Assembly: GCA_051001455.1 (NCBI GenBank)
Contig: JBPCNH010000027.1
Location: forward strand, 1-56,231
DNA: 56,231 nt
Origin: JBPCNH01 sp051001455
Lineage (GTDB): Bacteria; Actinomycetota; CADDZG01; WHSQ01
Direction: 5' to 3'
Shown here: one piece after another, positions 25,149 to 35,030 of the stretch
Position numbering within the stretch: the stretch's first letter is position 1
Layout of the letters: each line of letters begins with the position of its first letter
Translations under genes and position numbers: made by a program
The notes under the pieces: model-generated
What the model was told of the DNA's origin: nothing
What the model saw: the letters and a program-made list of their open reading frames with translations, nothing else
Databases searched by the model: none

Positions 25149-27401
25149 TCAGTCCCCGCCATGCCCTTTGCCTTTCTTCTCTTTCTTTTCCTTGCCCTTC
25201 TGAGAACCGTCTCCACTTCCCGAACCAGAGGAGGTTCCCGATGACGCCGATGTGCCCGCGCTCCCGGACGAGGAGCCGGAGGAGCCCGTAATGCACGGCT
25301 GCGGGGCGGGAGCGTCCATCAGAAGGACGGTCTCGGTCCGGTAGACCGGCGGCGTCCCCGACGTGGCGAGACAACCCGTCCGGGAGTCGATGACCACACG
25401 TCTCAGGCCATCTGGAGGCCGGAAGGGAGTCGCGGGAATGCCGCTCAAGGCCTTCGACATGTAGAGCTGCCAGATCTGGGCCGGCCACGACCCACCGGTG
25501 ACCTGGATCCGCGTCGGCCGGCAGTCCGCACGGCTGCACGAAGTACGCATTGAGATCGAGCCCTCGGGGTAGCCGACCCACACGGCGGTAACGAGATCTG
25601 GGGTATAGCCGGAGAACCACGCGTCCCGATACTCCTGCGCCGTACCGGTCTTGCCGGCAGCGGGGCGGCCGATCCGAGCAGCCGTACCGGTTCCACCTTC
25701 AATCGCTTGCTGCAGCGCCTGCGTGACGACATAGGCCACGGCGGGATCGAGAACGCGTCGCTGACGTTTCTTCTGCTTGAAGATCACCTCACCGGAGGCG
25801 TCCACGATGCGCGTGATCGCGATAGGGGCTCTATACATCCCCCCGGAAGCAAAGACGCCGTAGGCAGAGGCCATCCCGAGAGGGTTGACGGGGTTCGTCC
25901 CGAGCACGGCCGAGGGCACCGCCAGGAGATCGGTCTTGATACCCATCCGCCGTGCCAGCTTGGTCGCCTTCGCAGGCCCCGAGTCCAGCACCAGCTGGGC
26001 GTAGACGGTATTGATGCTCTTGACCGTGGCTTCGAACAACGTGACGTTCCCGTACGAGGCATCGCCGTAATTGCATACCTCCCAGGGGCCACCGCTGTCG
26101 GCGGTGGGGAAGGTCCTGCATGATGGCCCGGGATACGTCTTCGTGATGCTGTCGCCGGACGAGAGTGCTGCCGCGAGAGTGAAAGGCTTGAAAGCGGAGC
26201 CGGCTTGGCGTCCACTACCGGGCGCCCGTCTGACCTTGTCGCCCAGCGTTCTCACCCGTCCCAGCCGAGGTTCCGCCGAGATAGCAAGATTCAGCTTCGC
26301 GAAACCGTCCTTCTTCTTCTTCGCGAAGAAGTCGCGGCCGCCGACCATGGCCTTGATGTGACCATCGTTGGGATCGATCGACACCAGCGACGCATGCGGG
26401 TCGGAGCGCTCGGTCAGGACCGACCTCACGGCGTCCTCTGCCTGACGCTGCATATCCAGATCGATCGTGGTCTCGATGCGCAGCCCACCCTCGAAGAGCT
26501 TCTTGGATCGCTGCCGCGGATTCTTGCCGAGGAAATCGAAACGGGGGTGGAAAGTCAGCAACCGCTTCACGTGATCGACGAAATAAGGGGCCTTGTATCG
26601 AGCATCCTTGGGCTCTTTTATCCGGAGCGGCGTGCCGAGGAACCGTTGTTTGCGTTCATCGCTTATCCATCCCAGCTCCGCCATCTTGTTCAAGACGACA
26701 TCTCGGCGCGCCGCGGCGCGCTTCGGTCGATCGTAGGGATCGAGCTCAACAGGAGAACGGATGAGACCGGCCAACAATGCCGCCTGCTTGGCGCTCAATC
26801 TCTTAACCGGGCGGCGGAAGTAGGTCTTCGCTGCTGCCTGTATCCCGTAGGCGCCGTTGCCGAAGTACACCGTGTTCAAGTAGCGGCCCAAGATCTGCTC
26901 TTTCGTCAACCGCTCCTCGATCTGGCGCGCCAGGATTGCTTCATTCATCTTGCGTTCGAGGGTCTTCCTCGCACCACCGTTGGGAGCGATGATCACGTTC
27001 TTCACGAATTGCTGCGTGATCGTCGATCCCCCTTGTGAGGCATCACCGCTGTCGATGTTGGCTACGGCGGCCCGCGCTATCGCTTTCAGGTCGATGCCGT
27101 CGTGCTCGAAGAATCGCTCGTCCTCGATGGCCAGCACCGCGCGCCACACGCGCTTCGGGATGCGCTTGAAGGCCACGACGTCGCGGTTCTCCTCGCCGTG
27201 GAGAGTGGTGATGCGCCTGCCGTTGGCATCGAATATCTCGGACGTCTCGGGAGGGTGGAACTCCAGGTCTTTGGCCTCGAGCCGGGGCAGGTCGGCCAGG
27301 ACCTCGAGTTGATCCGACAAGGCGCTCATAGGGCCGCAAGAAGCCGTGACGAGCGCGCCCGCGCCGACGAGGGCGAGGAAGCGGGTGCGGAACGAACTCA
27401 T
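25149..27401 (-). CDS. Class A penicillin-binding protein (glycosyltransferase + transpeptidase)
   Basis: Builds and crosslinks peptidoglycan. From the ATG of MSSFRTRFLA (SD GAGGGGA) it has 750 residues: a short N-terminus with one hydrophobic segment, a GT51 domain (ERFFEHDGID with the catalytic Glu, GGSTITQQFVKN, RYLNTVYFGNGAYG), and a transpeptidase domain with the SxxK serine in GSAFKP, SxN in KSINTVYAQ and KTG in AGKTGTAQE. The C-terminal tail is Ser/Gly-rich and ends Lys-rich. The hydrophobic segment ends VTASC, resembling a lipobox. It diverges from the DtxR-family gene. Confidence 0.93.
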   Translation of the reverse strand: MSSFRTRFLALVGAGALVTASCGPMSALSDQLEVLADLPRLEAKDLEFHPPETSEIFDANGRRITTLHGEENRDVVAFKRIPKRVWRAVLAIEDERFFEHDGIDLKAIARAAVANIDSGDASQGGSTITQQFVKNVIIAPNGGARKTLERKMNEAILARQIEERLTKEQILGRYLNTVYFGNGAYGIQAAAKTYFRRPVKRLSAKQAALLAGLIRSPVELDPYDRPKRAAARRDVVLNKMAELGWISDERKQRFLGTPLRIKEPKDARYKAPYFVDHVKRLLTFHPRFDFLGKNPRQRSKKLFEGGLRIETTIDLDMQRQAEDAVRSVLTERSDPHASLVSIDPNDGHIKAMVGGRDFFAKKKKDGFAKLNLAISAEPRLGRVRTLGDKVRRAPGSGRQAGSAFKPFTLAAALSSGDSITKTYPGPSCRTFPTADSGGPWEVCNYGDASYGNVTLFEATVKSINTVYAQLVLDSGPAKATKLARRMGIKTDLLAVPSAVLGTNPVNPLGMASAYGVFASGGMYRAPIAITRIVDASGEVIFKQKKRQRRVLDPAVAYVVTQALQQAIEGGTGTAARIGRPAAGKTGTAQEYRDAWFSGYTPDLVTAVWVGYPEGSISMRTSCSRADCRPTRIQVTGGSWPAQIWQLYMSKALSGIPATPFRPPDGLRRVVIDSRTGCLATSGTPPVYRTETVLLMDAPAPQPCITGSSGSSSGSAGTSASSGTSSGSGSGDGSQKGKEKKEKKGKGHGGD

Positions 27402-27534
27402 TGTCCCCTCATTGCCCGCTCGCTCTCCTACGCAAACGCAACCAGGCAGGAAGCAAGGGAGGAAAAGGACGCGCACCTGCGGGCCCCGTGCTATTTTTTG
27501 GCGACTCGAAAACCTGTCTTGGGGCCTCAAAACT

Positions 27535-28236
27535 GTGACCGACAACATCACGAAGTCTGATCGCGAGCTGTTGAAGGCGGTCTACCGCCAGAGCAAGGAC
27601 TCTGGGGAGACGCTGACCGGAGCTCTCGCCGAATCGCTGGGAGTGTCTCCCGGGACGATCACCTCCGCCGTCAAGAAGCTCGCCGAGCGGGGCCTGGTCG
27701 ACCACCGTCCCTACAAGGGGATCGTCCTGACGCGACCCGGCCGCCAGGCGGCGATCGGGGCGATCCGCCGCCACAGGATCATCGAACGCTTCCTGTCCGA
27801 CATGCTGGGCTATCCCTGGAACGAGGCCGACCGCCTGGCCGCAGCCTTCGAGCACCATCTCCCACAAGAGGTGGAGGACAGGCTCTTCATCGCTCTCGAC
27901 CGCCCCGAGACATGTCCGCACGGATTCCCGATACCGGCCCCCGACGTGGAGGAGCTTCCGGACATGCCCCCTCTTTACACGCTGGAGCCCGGGGACGTCG
28001 CCGTCGTAGCGGTGCCGGGTTCCACCGATCCTGAAGTAGTGAAGTTCCTCGACAAACTCGGGTTGAGACCCGGCGTCAAGGTCGAGGTGAAAGAGAAGCA
28101 TCCCTTCGAAGGGCCGCTGGTGCTACGCGTCGGGACAGACGACAGGACCGTCGGAGAGAAGGTGGCAAGCCAGATATTCGTTCAACCGAGGCCGAAGAAC
28201 CGGTCTCCTAAGAAGAAGGAAGGAGCAAAGGACTGA
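27535..28236 (+). CDS. DtxR/MntR-family metal-dependent regulator
   Basis: A 233-residue regulator that binds DNA when charged with Fe(II) or Mn(II). The N-terminal winged helix (about residues 5-65: ALAESLGVSPGTITSAVKKL) is followed by the metal-binding/dimer domain (RHRIIERFLSDMLGYPW, AAFEHHLPQEVEDRL) and a C-terminal SH3-like FeoA domain (LEPGDVAVVAVPGS). The start is the GTG before TDNITKS, where homology begins. It overlaps the pyrophosphatase gene by one base (TGATG). It may act on the two iron boxes before sufB and sufD; this is inference. Confidence 0.9.
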   Translation: MTDNITKSDRELLKAVYRQSKDSGETLTGALAESLGVSPGTITSAVKKLAERGLVDHRPYKGIVLTRPGRQAAIGAIRRHRIIERFLSDMLGYPWNEADRLAAAFEHHLPQEVEDRLFIALDRPETCPHGFPIPAPDVEELPDMPPLYTLEPGDVAVVAVPGSTDPEVVKFLDKLGLRPGVKVEVKEKHPFEGPLVLRVGTDDRTVGEKVASQIFVQPRPKNRSPKKKEGAKD

Positions 28237-30302
28237 TGGACATAGTCCCTTATCTAGCCGTGGCGGCGGCGCTCGCAGGTCTTGCTCTCGCGGGTTACTT
28301 CTCGAAGGCCGTTCACAAGGCGGACCCCGGGAATGCTCGGATGCAGGAACTCGGTGCCGCCATCCGCGAGGGCGCTATGGCGTTCCTGCGACGCGAATAC
28401 ACGTACATGTCTGTGTTCGTCCTAGCGATGTGCATCCTGATCTTCGCGGTGCTCGACTATGGGCGCCCATGGGGCGCCATCGCGTACCTCTTCGGGGCGC
28501 TGTTCTCCTCGATCGCGGGCTTCATCGGTATGAGGATAGCCACGGCAGCAAACCACCGCACCGCGGAAGCCGCGCGTACCGGCCCGGAGCTGGCGCTGCC
28601 GCTCGCTTTCAGGGGTGGCGCCGTGATGGGCTTCACCGTCGCCGGTCTCGGCCTCTTTGGGATCTCGATGGCGTACCTCGTATTCAAGGTCTGGCTCGAC
28701 ATCGATGATGCTTTCCAGGTCGTAGCTACATTCGGCCTAGGTGGTTCCTCGATCGCACTGTTCGCCCGTATCGGCGGAGGCATCTACACCAAGGCGGCAG
28801 ACGTCGGCGCCGACCTCGTGGGCAAGGTGGAGGCAGGGATCCCTGAGGACGATCCTCGCAACCCTGCAACCATCGCCGACAACGTCGGTGACAACGTCGG
28901 TGACGTTGCGGGGATGGGTGCCGACCTTTTCGAATCCTATGCAGGTTCGATGGTCGCTCCGATCGTCCTCGCAGCACTCGTCTTTGCAGGAAGCAGCGCC
29001 GAGCTTCAGGAAAGCACCTTCCTCTTCCCCATCCTCGTGGGAACCCTCGGGATGATCGCCTCGATCATCGGAGCTCTATCGGTGCGAGGCAGCAAGAAAT
29101 CAACGAACTTCGCCAAGCAACTGCACCGAGGAACCAATGTCGCCGCCGGGATCACCGTCGTGCTGGCGCTTCTCGGCTCGATGTGGCTATTCGGCGATGT
29201 AGCCGAGGTCGAGAATGAGCTCTACATGGGTCTCACGATCGTTGCGGGTCTCATCGCGGGGATGGCGATCGGGTTCACGTCCGAATACTTCACGTCCGAC
29301 CATTACCGTCCGGTGAAACGGATCGCACAGCAATCCGAAACGGGCAGCGCGACCGTGATCATCAGCGGCATCGCCGAAGGCATGCTGTCTACCGCAGGCG
29401 CGGTCAGCATCGTGGTCGCGGCCATCGGCAGCGCTTACTGGTTGGGACAGAACGCCATGCCGACGATCGACGCCTCCGGCCTCTACGGGGTCGCTCTTGC
29501 CGCGATCGGCATGCTGGCAACCACCGGAGTGGTCGTAGCCGTAGACGCATACGGGCCTATCGCGGACAACGCCGGCGGCATCGCAGAGATGGCCGAGCTA
29601 CCGCCCGAGGTTCGCGAAGTGACCGACTCGCTCGACTCGCTCGGCAACACCACCGCAGCGATCGCCAAAGGATTCGCCATCGGCTCGGCTGCTCTTACTG
29701 CCCTGGCTCTCTTCAAGGCATTCAGTGCCGCGGTCGATCTGCAGGTGATCGACATCCAGAACGTCGAGGTGACCTCCGGACTATTCCTCGGGGCGATGAC
29801 GCCGTTCGTCTTTGCGGCACTCACGATGAAGTCCGTCGGGCGTGCGGCGAACAAGATGATCGAAGAGGTGCGTCGTCAGTTCCGGGACATCCCCGGGTTA
29901 CGTGAAGGTAGAGAAGGCGTGCGCCCCGAGTATGCGAAGTGCGTAGACATCTCGACCACCGCTGCTCTGAAGGAGATGATCGTTCCCGGCGCTCTCGCGA
30001 TCATCCTTCCGCTCGCGATCGGCTACATCTCGGTCGAAGCTCTCGGCGGCTTCTTGGCCGGAGCGCTGGTGTCCGGTTTCTTGCTCGCCATCTTCATGGC
30101 GAACGCTGGAGGTGCTTGGGACAACGCCAAGAAGTACATCGAGGCGGGTGCACATGGCGGGAAAGGCTCGGATGCCCACAAGGCGGCCGTCGTCGGGGAC
30201 ACGGTTGGTGACCCCTTCAAAGACACCTCCGGGCCCGCGATGAACATCTTGATCAAGGTGATGACCGTCGTTTCGTTGGTCTTCGCGCCGTCTTTCCTGT
30301 AG
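28236..30302 (+). CDS. hppA: Membrane-bound ion-pumping pyrophosphatase
   Basis: Splits PPi and pumps H+ or Na+ out of the cytoplasm. The 688-residue protein has about 16 membrane helices and the PPi-binding segment DDPRNPATIADNVGDNVGDV. In GNTTAAIAKG, Ala is found where the K+-independent enzymes have Lys, so it should be of the K+-dependent class. I cannot tell from sequence whether it pumps H+ or Na+. It is translationally coupled to the DtxR-family regulator gene upstream. Confidence 0.95.
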   Translation: MDIVPYLAVAAALAGLALAGYFSKAVHKADPGNARMQELGAAIREGAMAFLRREYTYMSVFVLAMCILIFAVLDYGRPWGAIAYLFGALFSSIAGFIGMRIATAANHRTAEAARTGPELALPLAFRGGAVMGFTVAGLGLFGISMAYLVFKVWLDIDDAFQVVATFGLGGSSIALFARIGGGIYTKAADVGADLVGKVEAGIPEDDPRNPATIADNVGDNVGDVAGMGADLFESYAGSMVAPIVLAALVFAGSSAELQESTFLFPILVGTLGMIASIIGALSVRGSKKSTNFAKQLHRGTNVAAGITVVLALLGSMWLFGDVAEVENELYMGLTIVAGLIAGMAIGFTSEYFTSDHYRPVKRIAQQSETGSATVIISGIAEGMLSTAGAVSIVVAAIGSAYWLGQNAMPTIDASGLYGVALAAIGMLATTGVVVAVDAYGPIADNAGGIAEMAELPPEVREVTDSLDSLGNTTAAIAKGFAIGSAALTALALFKAFSAAVDLQVIDIQNVEVTSGLFLGAMTPFVFAALTMKSVGRAANKMIEEVRRQFRDIPGLREGREGVRPEYAKCVDISTTAALKEMIVPGALAIILPLAIGYISVEALGGFLAGALVSGFLLAIFMANAGGAWDNAKKYIEAGAHGGKGSDAHKAAVVGDTVGDPFKDTSGPAMNILIKVMTVVSLVFAPSFL

Positions 30303-30332
30303 GGATCGACCTGAGGACGGGGAGCAGAACAG

Positions 30333-30848
30333 GTGGCTGAAGAGTTACTTAGCTATATCCCCGTCCTCAGGGATCTACCTCCCGCGGTCACGGTCGCGCT
30401 GGTCGCTACCCTGCCGGTGATCGAACTGCGCGGCGCCATCCCTTTGGGGGTCCTGCTTGGGTTGAGCCCACTCGAAGCGGCGCTGCCGGCGGTCATAGGA
30501 AATCTGATCCCGGTGCCGGCGCTCGTGTGGTGGCTCGATCCGGTACAGAGATGGCTGTCCGAGCGCTCAAGAGGGTTCGCCCGGTTCTTCGAATGGCTGT
30601 TCTCGCGGACGCGCAAGCGAGGCGGGGAACGCTATGAACGCTTCCGTGACCTCGCTTTGATCCTGTTCGTGGCCGTGCCGCTCCCAGGAACCGGCGCATG
30701 GACGGGAGCGGCGGGGGCGTTCGTATTCGGCATCAAAGGATGGAAGGCCTTCTTCCTGATCGCGATCGGCGTGCTTCTCGCCGCAGCAGCTGTGACTGCG
30801 TTCACGACCGCGGGGAAGGCCGTGGTCGACCGCGCGATCGCCTTCTGA
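30333..30848 (+). CDS. Small multidrug-export family membrane protein
   Basis: A 171-residue membrane protein with GTG start. The signature PVIELRGAIPLGVLLGLSPL, then a glycine/proline-rich VPLPGTGAWTGAAGAFVFG helix, matches the family called small multi-drug export protein (PF06695), which is a VTT/SNARE-associated (DedA-like) fold. About four hydrophobic segments. The family name reflects weak evidence, and the function is unknown. It lies 30 bp after hppA in the same direction. Confidence 0.85.
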   Translation: MAEELLSYIPVLRDLPPAVTVALVATLPVIELRGAIPLGVLLGLSPLEAALPAVIGNLIPVPALVWWLDPVQRWLSERSRGFARFFEWLFSRTRKRGGERYERFRDLALILFVAVPLPGTGAWTGAAGAFVFGIKGWKAFFLIAIGVLLAAAAVTAFTTAGKAVVDRAIAF

Positions 30849-30850
30849 CG

Positions 30851-32239
30851 TTAGGAGCTGACCGCCGGCTCCGCGACTTCAGGCGTCGTTCTCAGTTTCA
30901 AGCGCATCACCGCTCCCCCCTCGGCAGCGTTCTCTGCCACCACCGAGCCCCCGTGGGATTCGGCCACTGCGCGGACGATGGCGAGCCCTAGGCCCGACCC
31001 GGGGGTCCCGCGGGAGGATGGCGACCGGTAGAAACGGTCGAAGATGAAGGGCAGGTCATCCTCCTCGATCCCGGGGCCGTGATCCCGCACGGTGAGCTCG
31101 CCGTCCCGAAGCGTCACCTCTACGTCATCTCCCGGCTTACTCCACTTCGCCGCGTTGTCCAGAAGGTTCGCGATCGCCCGGTCGAGCCTCTGGCCCACCC
31201 CGTTGACGACGGTCTCTTCGAGAGAAACGGTGAAATCGACCCACGGCGAGTGCTTGCGCGCTCTCTCGATCGCCTGGGCGACCAACTGGTCGAGCCGTAT
31301 CGCCTCCGCGGGAAGATCCGGCTGGTTCCCTCTCGCCAGATCGACGATGTCGGTCATCAGCATATTCAGCTCGCGTAGTTGCGCTAGGACATCCAGCAGC
31401 ACGGCGTGCTTCTCTTCCTCGGGAAGTCCTTTGCTTGCAACAAGGAATTCCAGGTTCGCGAGGGAGCTGGTCAAGGGCGTACGCAGCTCGTGCGACGCAT
31501 CCGCCACGAGCTGCCGCTGGTTACGTATCGATTCTTCGAGCGCCTCCAGCATCACGTTGAAGGTCGCGCCCAACTCAGCAAGCTCGTCACCACCTCGCAC
31601 ACTGATGCGGCGAGAGAGATCGTGGGTCTCGGCGACGTGACGCGTGGTCCTGGTGAGTCGGCGGATCGGAGACATCACGGCTCGCGCAACGGCGCGCCCG
31701 AATAGGGCGGCGATCACGACGCCTCCTAGGGCAACGCCGATGATCGTTATCAGCAAACGTTGCAGGATCGTCTCGACCTCTTCCAGCGGCCTCGCTACCT
31801 GCAGCGCGAATTTCTTCTTCAGGGGCACCGAGTAAACCCGCAGACGTTTTCCATCAACGGTGACCTCGCCGAAGATGGGCCCCCCGCCCGACTCTGCCAC
31901 GAGGCGCGCGGTGGCGGTAGCAGGGAGAACGGCTTGGTTACGTTCGGCGGACCTGATCGTTCCCGTTGCCGTCACGACCTGGACGAACACAGGGGAGTCG
32001 GGGATGTAAGTATCCGGGGGGATCACCCTGAAACCCTCTTTGGGAGCGAACTCATCCGTGATGTTTCCGGAGTCGGGCGGGATCTCATACGAGACGTGCG
32101 CTGCGAGCTCCACCAGCGAGTCGTCGATCTGTCCCAAGAGCTCGGCTCGGATGAACGTGAACATCGTCCCCGCTGCAAGGATGATGGCCACCGCAACGGC
32201 GAGAGCCGATGCGACGGTTAACCTGCTGCTGAACTTCAC
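30851..32239 (-). CDS. Sensor histidine kinase
   Basis: A 462-residue membrane sensor. It has a helix near residues 10-32, an extracellular sensing region of about 130 residues, a second helix near 165-185, a HAMP domain, HisKA with the phospho-His in ASHELRTPL, and a HATPase domain (NLLDNAAKWS, DHGPGIEEDD, GSGLGLAIVRAVAESHGG). It overlaps the response regulator gene by four bases (GTGA/ATGA type) and must be its partner. The layout is like MprB/PrrB of actinobacteria; the signal is unknown. Confidence 0.93.
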   Translation of the reverse strand: MKFSSRLTVASALAVAVAIILAAGTMFTFIRAELLGQIDDSLVELAAHVSYEIPPDSGNITDEFAPKEGFRVIPPDTYIPDSPVFVQVVTATGTIRSAERNQAVLPATATARLVAESGGGPIFGEVTVDGKRLRVYSVPLKKKFALQVARPLEEVETILQRLLITIIGVALGGVVIAALFGRAVARAVMSPIRRLTRTTRHVAETHDLSRRISVRGGDELAELGATFNVMLEALEESIRNQRQLVADASHELRTPLTSSLANLEFLVASKGLPEEEKHAVLLDVLAQLRELNMLMTDIVDLARGNQPDLPAEAIRLDQLVAQAIERARKHSPWVDFTVSLEETVVNGVGQRLDRAIANLLDNAAKWSKPGDDVEVTLRDGELTVRDHGPGIEEDDLPFIFDRFYRSPSSRGTPGSGLGLAIVRAVAESHGGSVVAENAAEGGAVMRLKLRTTPEVAEPAVSS

Positions 32240-32922
32240 GGCCGCCTCAATGCGTACCCGACACCGCGCACGGTGTGGATCAATCGAGGCTCTCCCTCAG
32301 CTTCCGTCTTCTTCCTCAAGTGACCGATGTACACCTCGAGCGAATTCGACGCATAGCCGAAGTCATAGCCCCACACCGATTCAAAGATGGCGGATCGAGA
32401 GAGGACCTTGTCGGGGCTGCTCATGAAGAGCTCGAGCAGCGAGAATTCCGTCCTGGTCAACTGGAGGGCTCGCTCCCCTCGCCACACCTGTTGCTTGGCG
32501 CGGTCGAGCGTCAGGTCCTCGAAATGCAGGGGACTCTCATCCTGCTCCGGTACTGCTCGCCGCAACAACGCCCGTATGCGGGCGAGCAGCTCCTCTAGAG
32601 CGAAGGGCTTGACGAGATAGTCGTCGGCTCCTGCGTCGAGCCCGGTGACCCGGTCTTCGACCGAATCCCTGGCGGTGAGCATCAATACCGGGATATCACC
32701 GTTCATCTCGCGCAATTTCCTGCACACCTCGAGTCCGTCCATCCCCGGCATCAACACGTCGAGGATGACTGCATCGGGAGCTTCAGAGGCGACCCGATCG
32801 AGCGCTCCGGGGCCATCCGCTGCGGACAGCACCTCGAAGCCGGCACCCACGAGGATCCGGCTCAGGGCGACTCGAACCGCCGGCTCGTCGTCCACTACTA
32901 GGATCCGCAAACTCGTCACCAC
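32236..32922 (-). CDS. OmpR/PhoB-family response regulator
   Basis: A 228-residue DNA-binding regulator. The receiver domain (1-120) carries the acidic pocket VDDE, the phospho-Asp in VILDVLMPGMDG and the conserved Lys in YLVKPFALEEL. The C-terminal winged helix (about 130-225) has the OmpR-type recognition helix SNSLEVYIGHLRKK. It pairs with the kinase encoded downstream. It resembles MprA/PrrA-type regulators. Confidence 0.94.
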   Translation of the reverse strand: MVTSLRILVVDDEPAVRVALSRILVGAGFEVLSAADGPGALDRVASEAPDAVILDVLMPGMDGLEVCRKLREMNGDIPVLMLTARDSVEDRVTGLDAGADDYLVKPFALEELLARIRALLRRAVPEQDESPLHFEDLTLDRAKQQVWRGERALQLTRTEFSLLELFMSSPDKVLSRSAIFESVWGYDFGYASNSLEVYIGHLRKKTEAEGEPRLIHTVRGVGYALRRP

Positions 32923-33135
32923 CCGCTCTCGGCAAAGGATCGTCTACCAGCCTAGCCACGGTCGCGCCTAAGTGAAGGCCCTTCAGCAGATATTCATCGA
33001 GGGCCGAAGTAGGCGGTGGTTCTCGATTGACGCCTGCCAGCCAGGGTACTGACAAGGCAACCGACGGAAAGCCGCTCGGTCGGGCCCGGAGCTGGGCTGC
33101 GGCCAAGCTATTAACCAACCAAGTCAGGAGGATCG

Positions 33136-34656
33136 ATGTCCCATCTAGAGGGTGACCACCGGTCGCTGTGGATCGGCACCACCCCGCGCACGGCATACGG
33201 AGCGCTACCACCGGGGGTGGACGTGGATGTCGCGATCATCGGAGGAGGCATCGTCGGGATCACGTCGGCCTACATGCTGAAGGAGGCCGGAAAGACGGTA
33301 GCGGTGGTCGATGCCGCCCGCATCCTCGAAGGGGTCACAGGTAACACCACGGCCAAGGTGACTTCGGCCCACAGCCCCATCTACGCGCAACTGGTGAAAA
33401 AGCACGGTGAGGATGGGGCTCGAACCTATGGACAGGCGAACGAAACGGGCCTGGGCATTATGCGCCGGCTGGTCAAGACGCTCGACATCGAGTGCGATTG
33501 GGAAGACCGTGACCACTACACCTGCACCGAGAAGGACGACAACCTCGAGGAGATCGTCGAAGAAGCGCGGATCGCAGCCGATCTCGGTCTCCCCGCCACT
33601 TACGTCGAACGAACCCCTCTTCCCTGGCCGGTCAAAGGCGCAGTGAAGTTCTCTAGCCAAGCGCAGTTCCATCCCCGCAAGTACCTATTGAGGTTGGCCG
33701 AGCTGATAGATGGCGACGGCTCCTACATCTTCGAAGGGGCCCGTGCGCATGATCTCGATGAGGGTGACCCGCACGTGGTGCGTACGTTCGCGGGGGACAT
33801 CAGAGCTCGAGACGTCATCGTCGCGACCCACATGCCGTTCCTCGACCGAGGGGGTTTCTTCGCGAGATTGAAGCCCGGCCGGTCCTACGCGGTGGCCGCA
33901 ACCATCGAAGCGTCCGGCGCGCCGGAAGGGATGTTCATAAGCGAGGGCTCAAAGCCTGCATCTCTGCGCACGGCTCCCTACGAAGAGGGGAAGAGGTTGA
34001 TGATCGCCGTCGGGGAGAGTCATCACGTCGGTCACGTGACCGACACCAACGACAGATACGAGTCTCTGATCAGAGCCTTGAGGGATCGACTCCCGGTCGA
34101 GGAGGTTCTGTACCGCTGGTCGACCCACGACCTCATGACACTCGACAAGGTCCCCTACATCGGCAAGTTGAGTCCCCTGCACGACCACGTCTTCACCGCG
34201 ACCGGATTCGCCGGTTGGGGCATGGCTCACGGCACCGTCGCCGCGATGATCATCCGCGACCTGATCACCGGCGAGGAGAATCCCTGGGCGGACTTCTATG
34301 ATGCAACCCGGGTTGCCCCCGTCAAATCATTCACCGAGTTGATCAAACAGGGGAAAGAGGTCCTGGCGCATTGGGTGGTCGACCGCATCAGCAATCGCAA
34401 CACCGTGGAGCTGGAGTCGTTGCGGCCGGGAGACGGCGGCATCACCGACATCGACGGTGATGAGTTGGCGGTATACGTGGACGACTCGGGTGCCAGACAT
34501 GCCGTGTCTCCCGTTTGCACACATCAAGGCTGCATCGTCAACTGGAACGGCGGCGAGAAAAGCTGGGATTGTCCCTGCCACGGTTCGCGTTTCGACACCG
34601 ACGGCAATGTCATCCACGGACCGGCCGTAAAGCCGCTCGAGAAGAAGCGGCTCTAG
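33136..34656 (+). CDS. FAD-dependent oxidoreductase with C-terminal Rieske domain
   Basis: A 506-residue protein. The N-terminal DAO-type domain has a GGGIVGITSA dinucleotide-binding motif (about residue 34) and GFAGWGMAHGTVAA near its end. From about residue 420 a Rieske [2Fe-2S] domain follows with CTHQGCIVNW and CPCHGSRFD. The Rieske cluster presumably passes electrons to or from the flavin. Similar proteins are widespread in actinobacteria and Bacilli, substrate unknown. SD AGGAGG lies ahead of the ATG. Confidence 0.92.
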   Translation: MSHLEGDHRSLWIGTTPRTAYGALPPGVDVDVAIIGGGIVGITSAYMLKEAGKTVAVVDAARILEGVTGNTTAKVTSAHSPIYAQLVKKHGEDGARTYGQANETGLGIMRRLVKTLDIECDWEDRDHYTCTEKDDNLEEIVEEARIAADLGLPATYVERTPLPWPVKGAVKFSSQAQFHPRKYLLRLAELIDGDGSYIFEGARAHDLDEGDPHVVRTFAGDIRARDVIVATHMPFLDRGGFFARLKPGRSYAVAATIEASGAPEGMFISEGSKPASLRTAPYEEGKRLMIAVGESHHVGHVTDTNDRYESLIRALRDRLPVEEVLYRWSTHDLMTLDKVPYIGKLSPLHDHVFTATGFAGWGMAHGTVAAMIIRDLITGEENPWADFYDATRVAPVKSFTELIKQGKEVLAHWVVDRISNRNTVELESLRPGDGGITDIDGDELAVYVDDSGARHAVSPVCTHQGCIVNWNGGEKSWDCPCHGSRFDTDGNVIHGPAVKPLEKKRL

Positions 34657-34732
34657 AGGAGGTTTTTTGACCCATCAGCGGGGACTCATCCACTAGTTTT
34701 GAAGACCAGCCCCCTAACGGAATGAGGAGAAG

Positions 34733-34999
34733 ATGCTCTTTTTAGTCACGTCCACCCACGAGCCTTCCGCGTGCCCCGTCCCATCCGGCGGTGGACCTCA
34801 TCAACTGATCGATACGTCAGTCTCCGGAGTGAAGTTGATCGCAGCGATCTCGGACATGGCCGCCCACACATCATGGTTCTTGGTGGAGGCAGATTCGGTC
34901 GAGCCCGTGAAGAACATGCTCCTGCCCAGCTTCGGGATCGCCAAGTCGATCACGACACCGGTCCTGCCCATCGACGTAGCGATGGACGCGGCCGAGTAG
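34733..34999 (+). CDS. Small conserved-type protein, unknown function
   Basis: An 88-residue protein with a strong Shine-Dalgarno (GAGGAGAAG). The sequence alternates short strands and helices (LFLVTSTHEPS, GVKLIAAISDMAAHTSWFLV, SFGIAKSITTPVLPI) and has the look of a small ferredoxin-like alpha/beta dimeric barrel, but I do not recognise the family with certainty. It follows the FAD-Rieske gene on the same strand by 76 bp and could be in one unit with it. Confidence 0.65.
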   Translation: MLFLVTSTHEPSACPVPSGGGPHQLIDTSVSGVKLIAAISDMAAHTSWFLVEADSVEPVKNMLLPSFGIAKSITTPVLPIDVAMDAAE

Positions 35000-35030
35000 G
35001 GGTCGAAAACGCGCTACCGAACGTAAGTAT

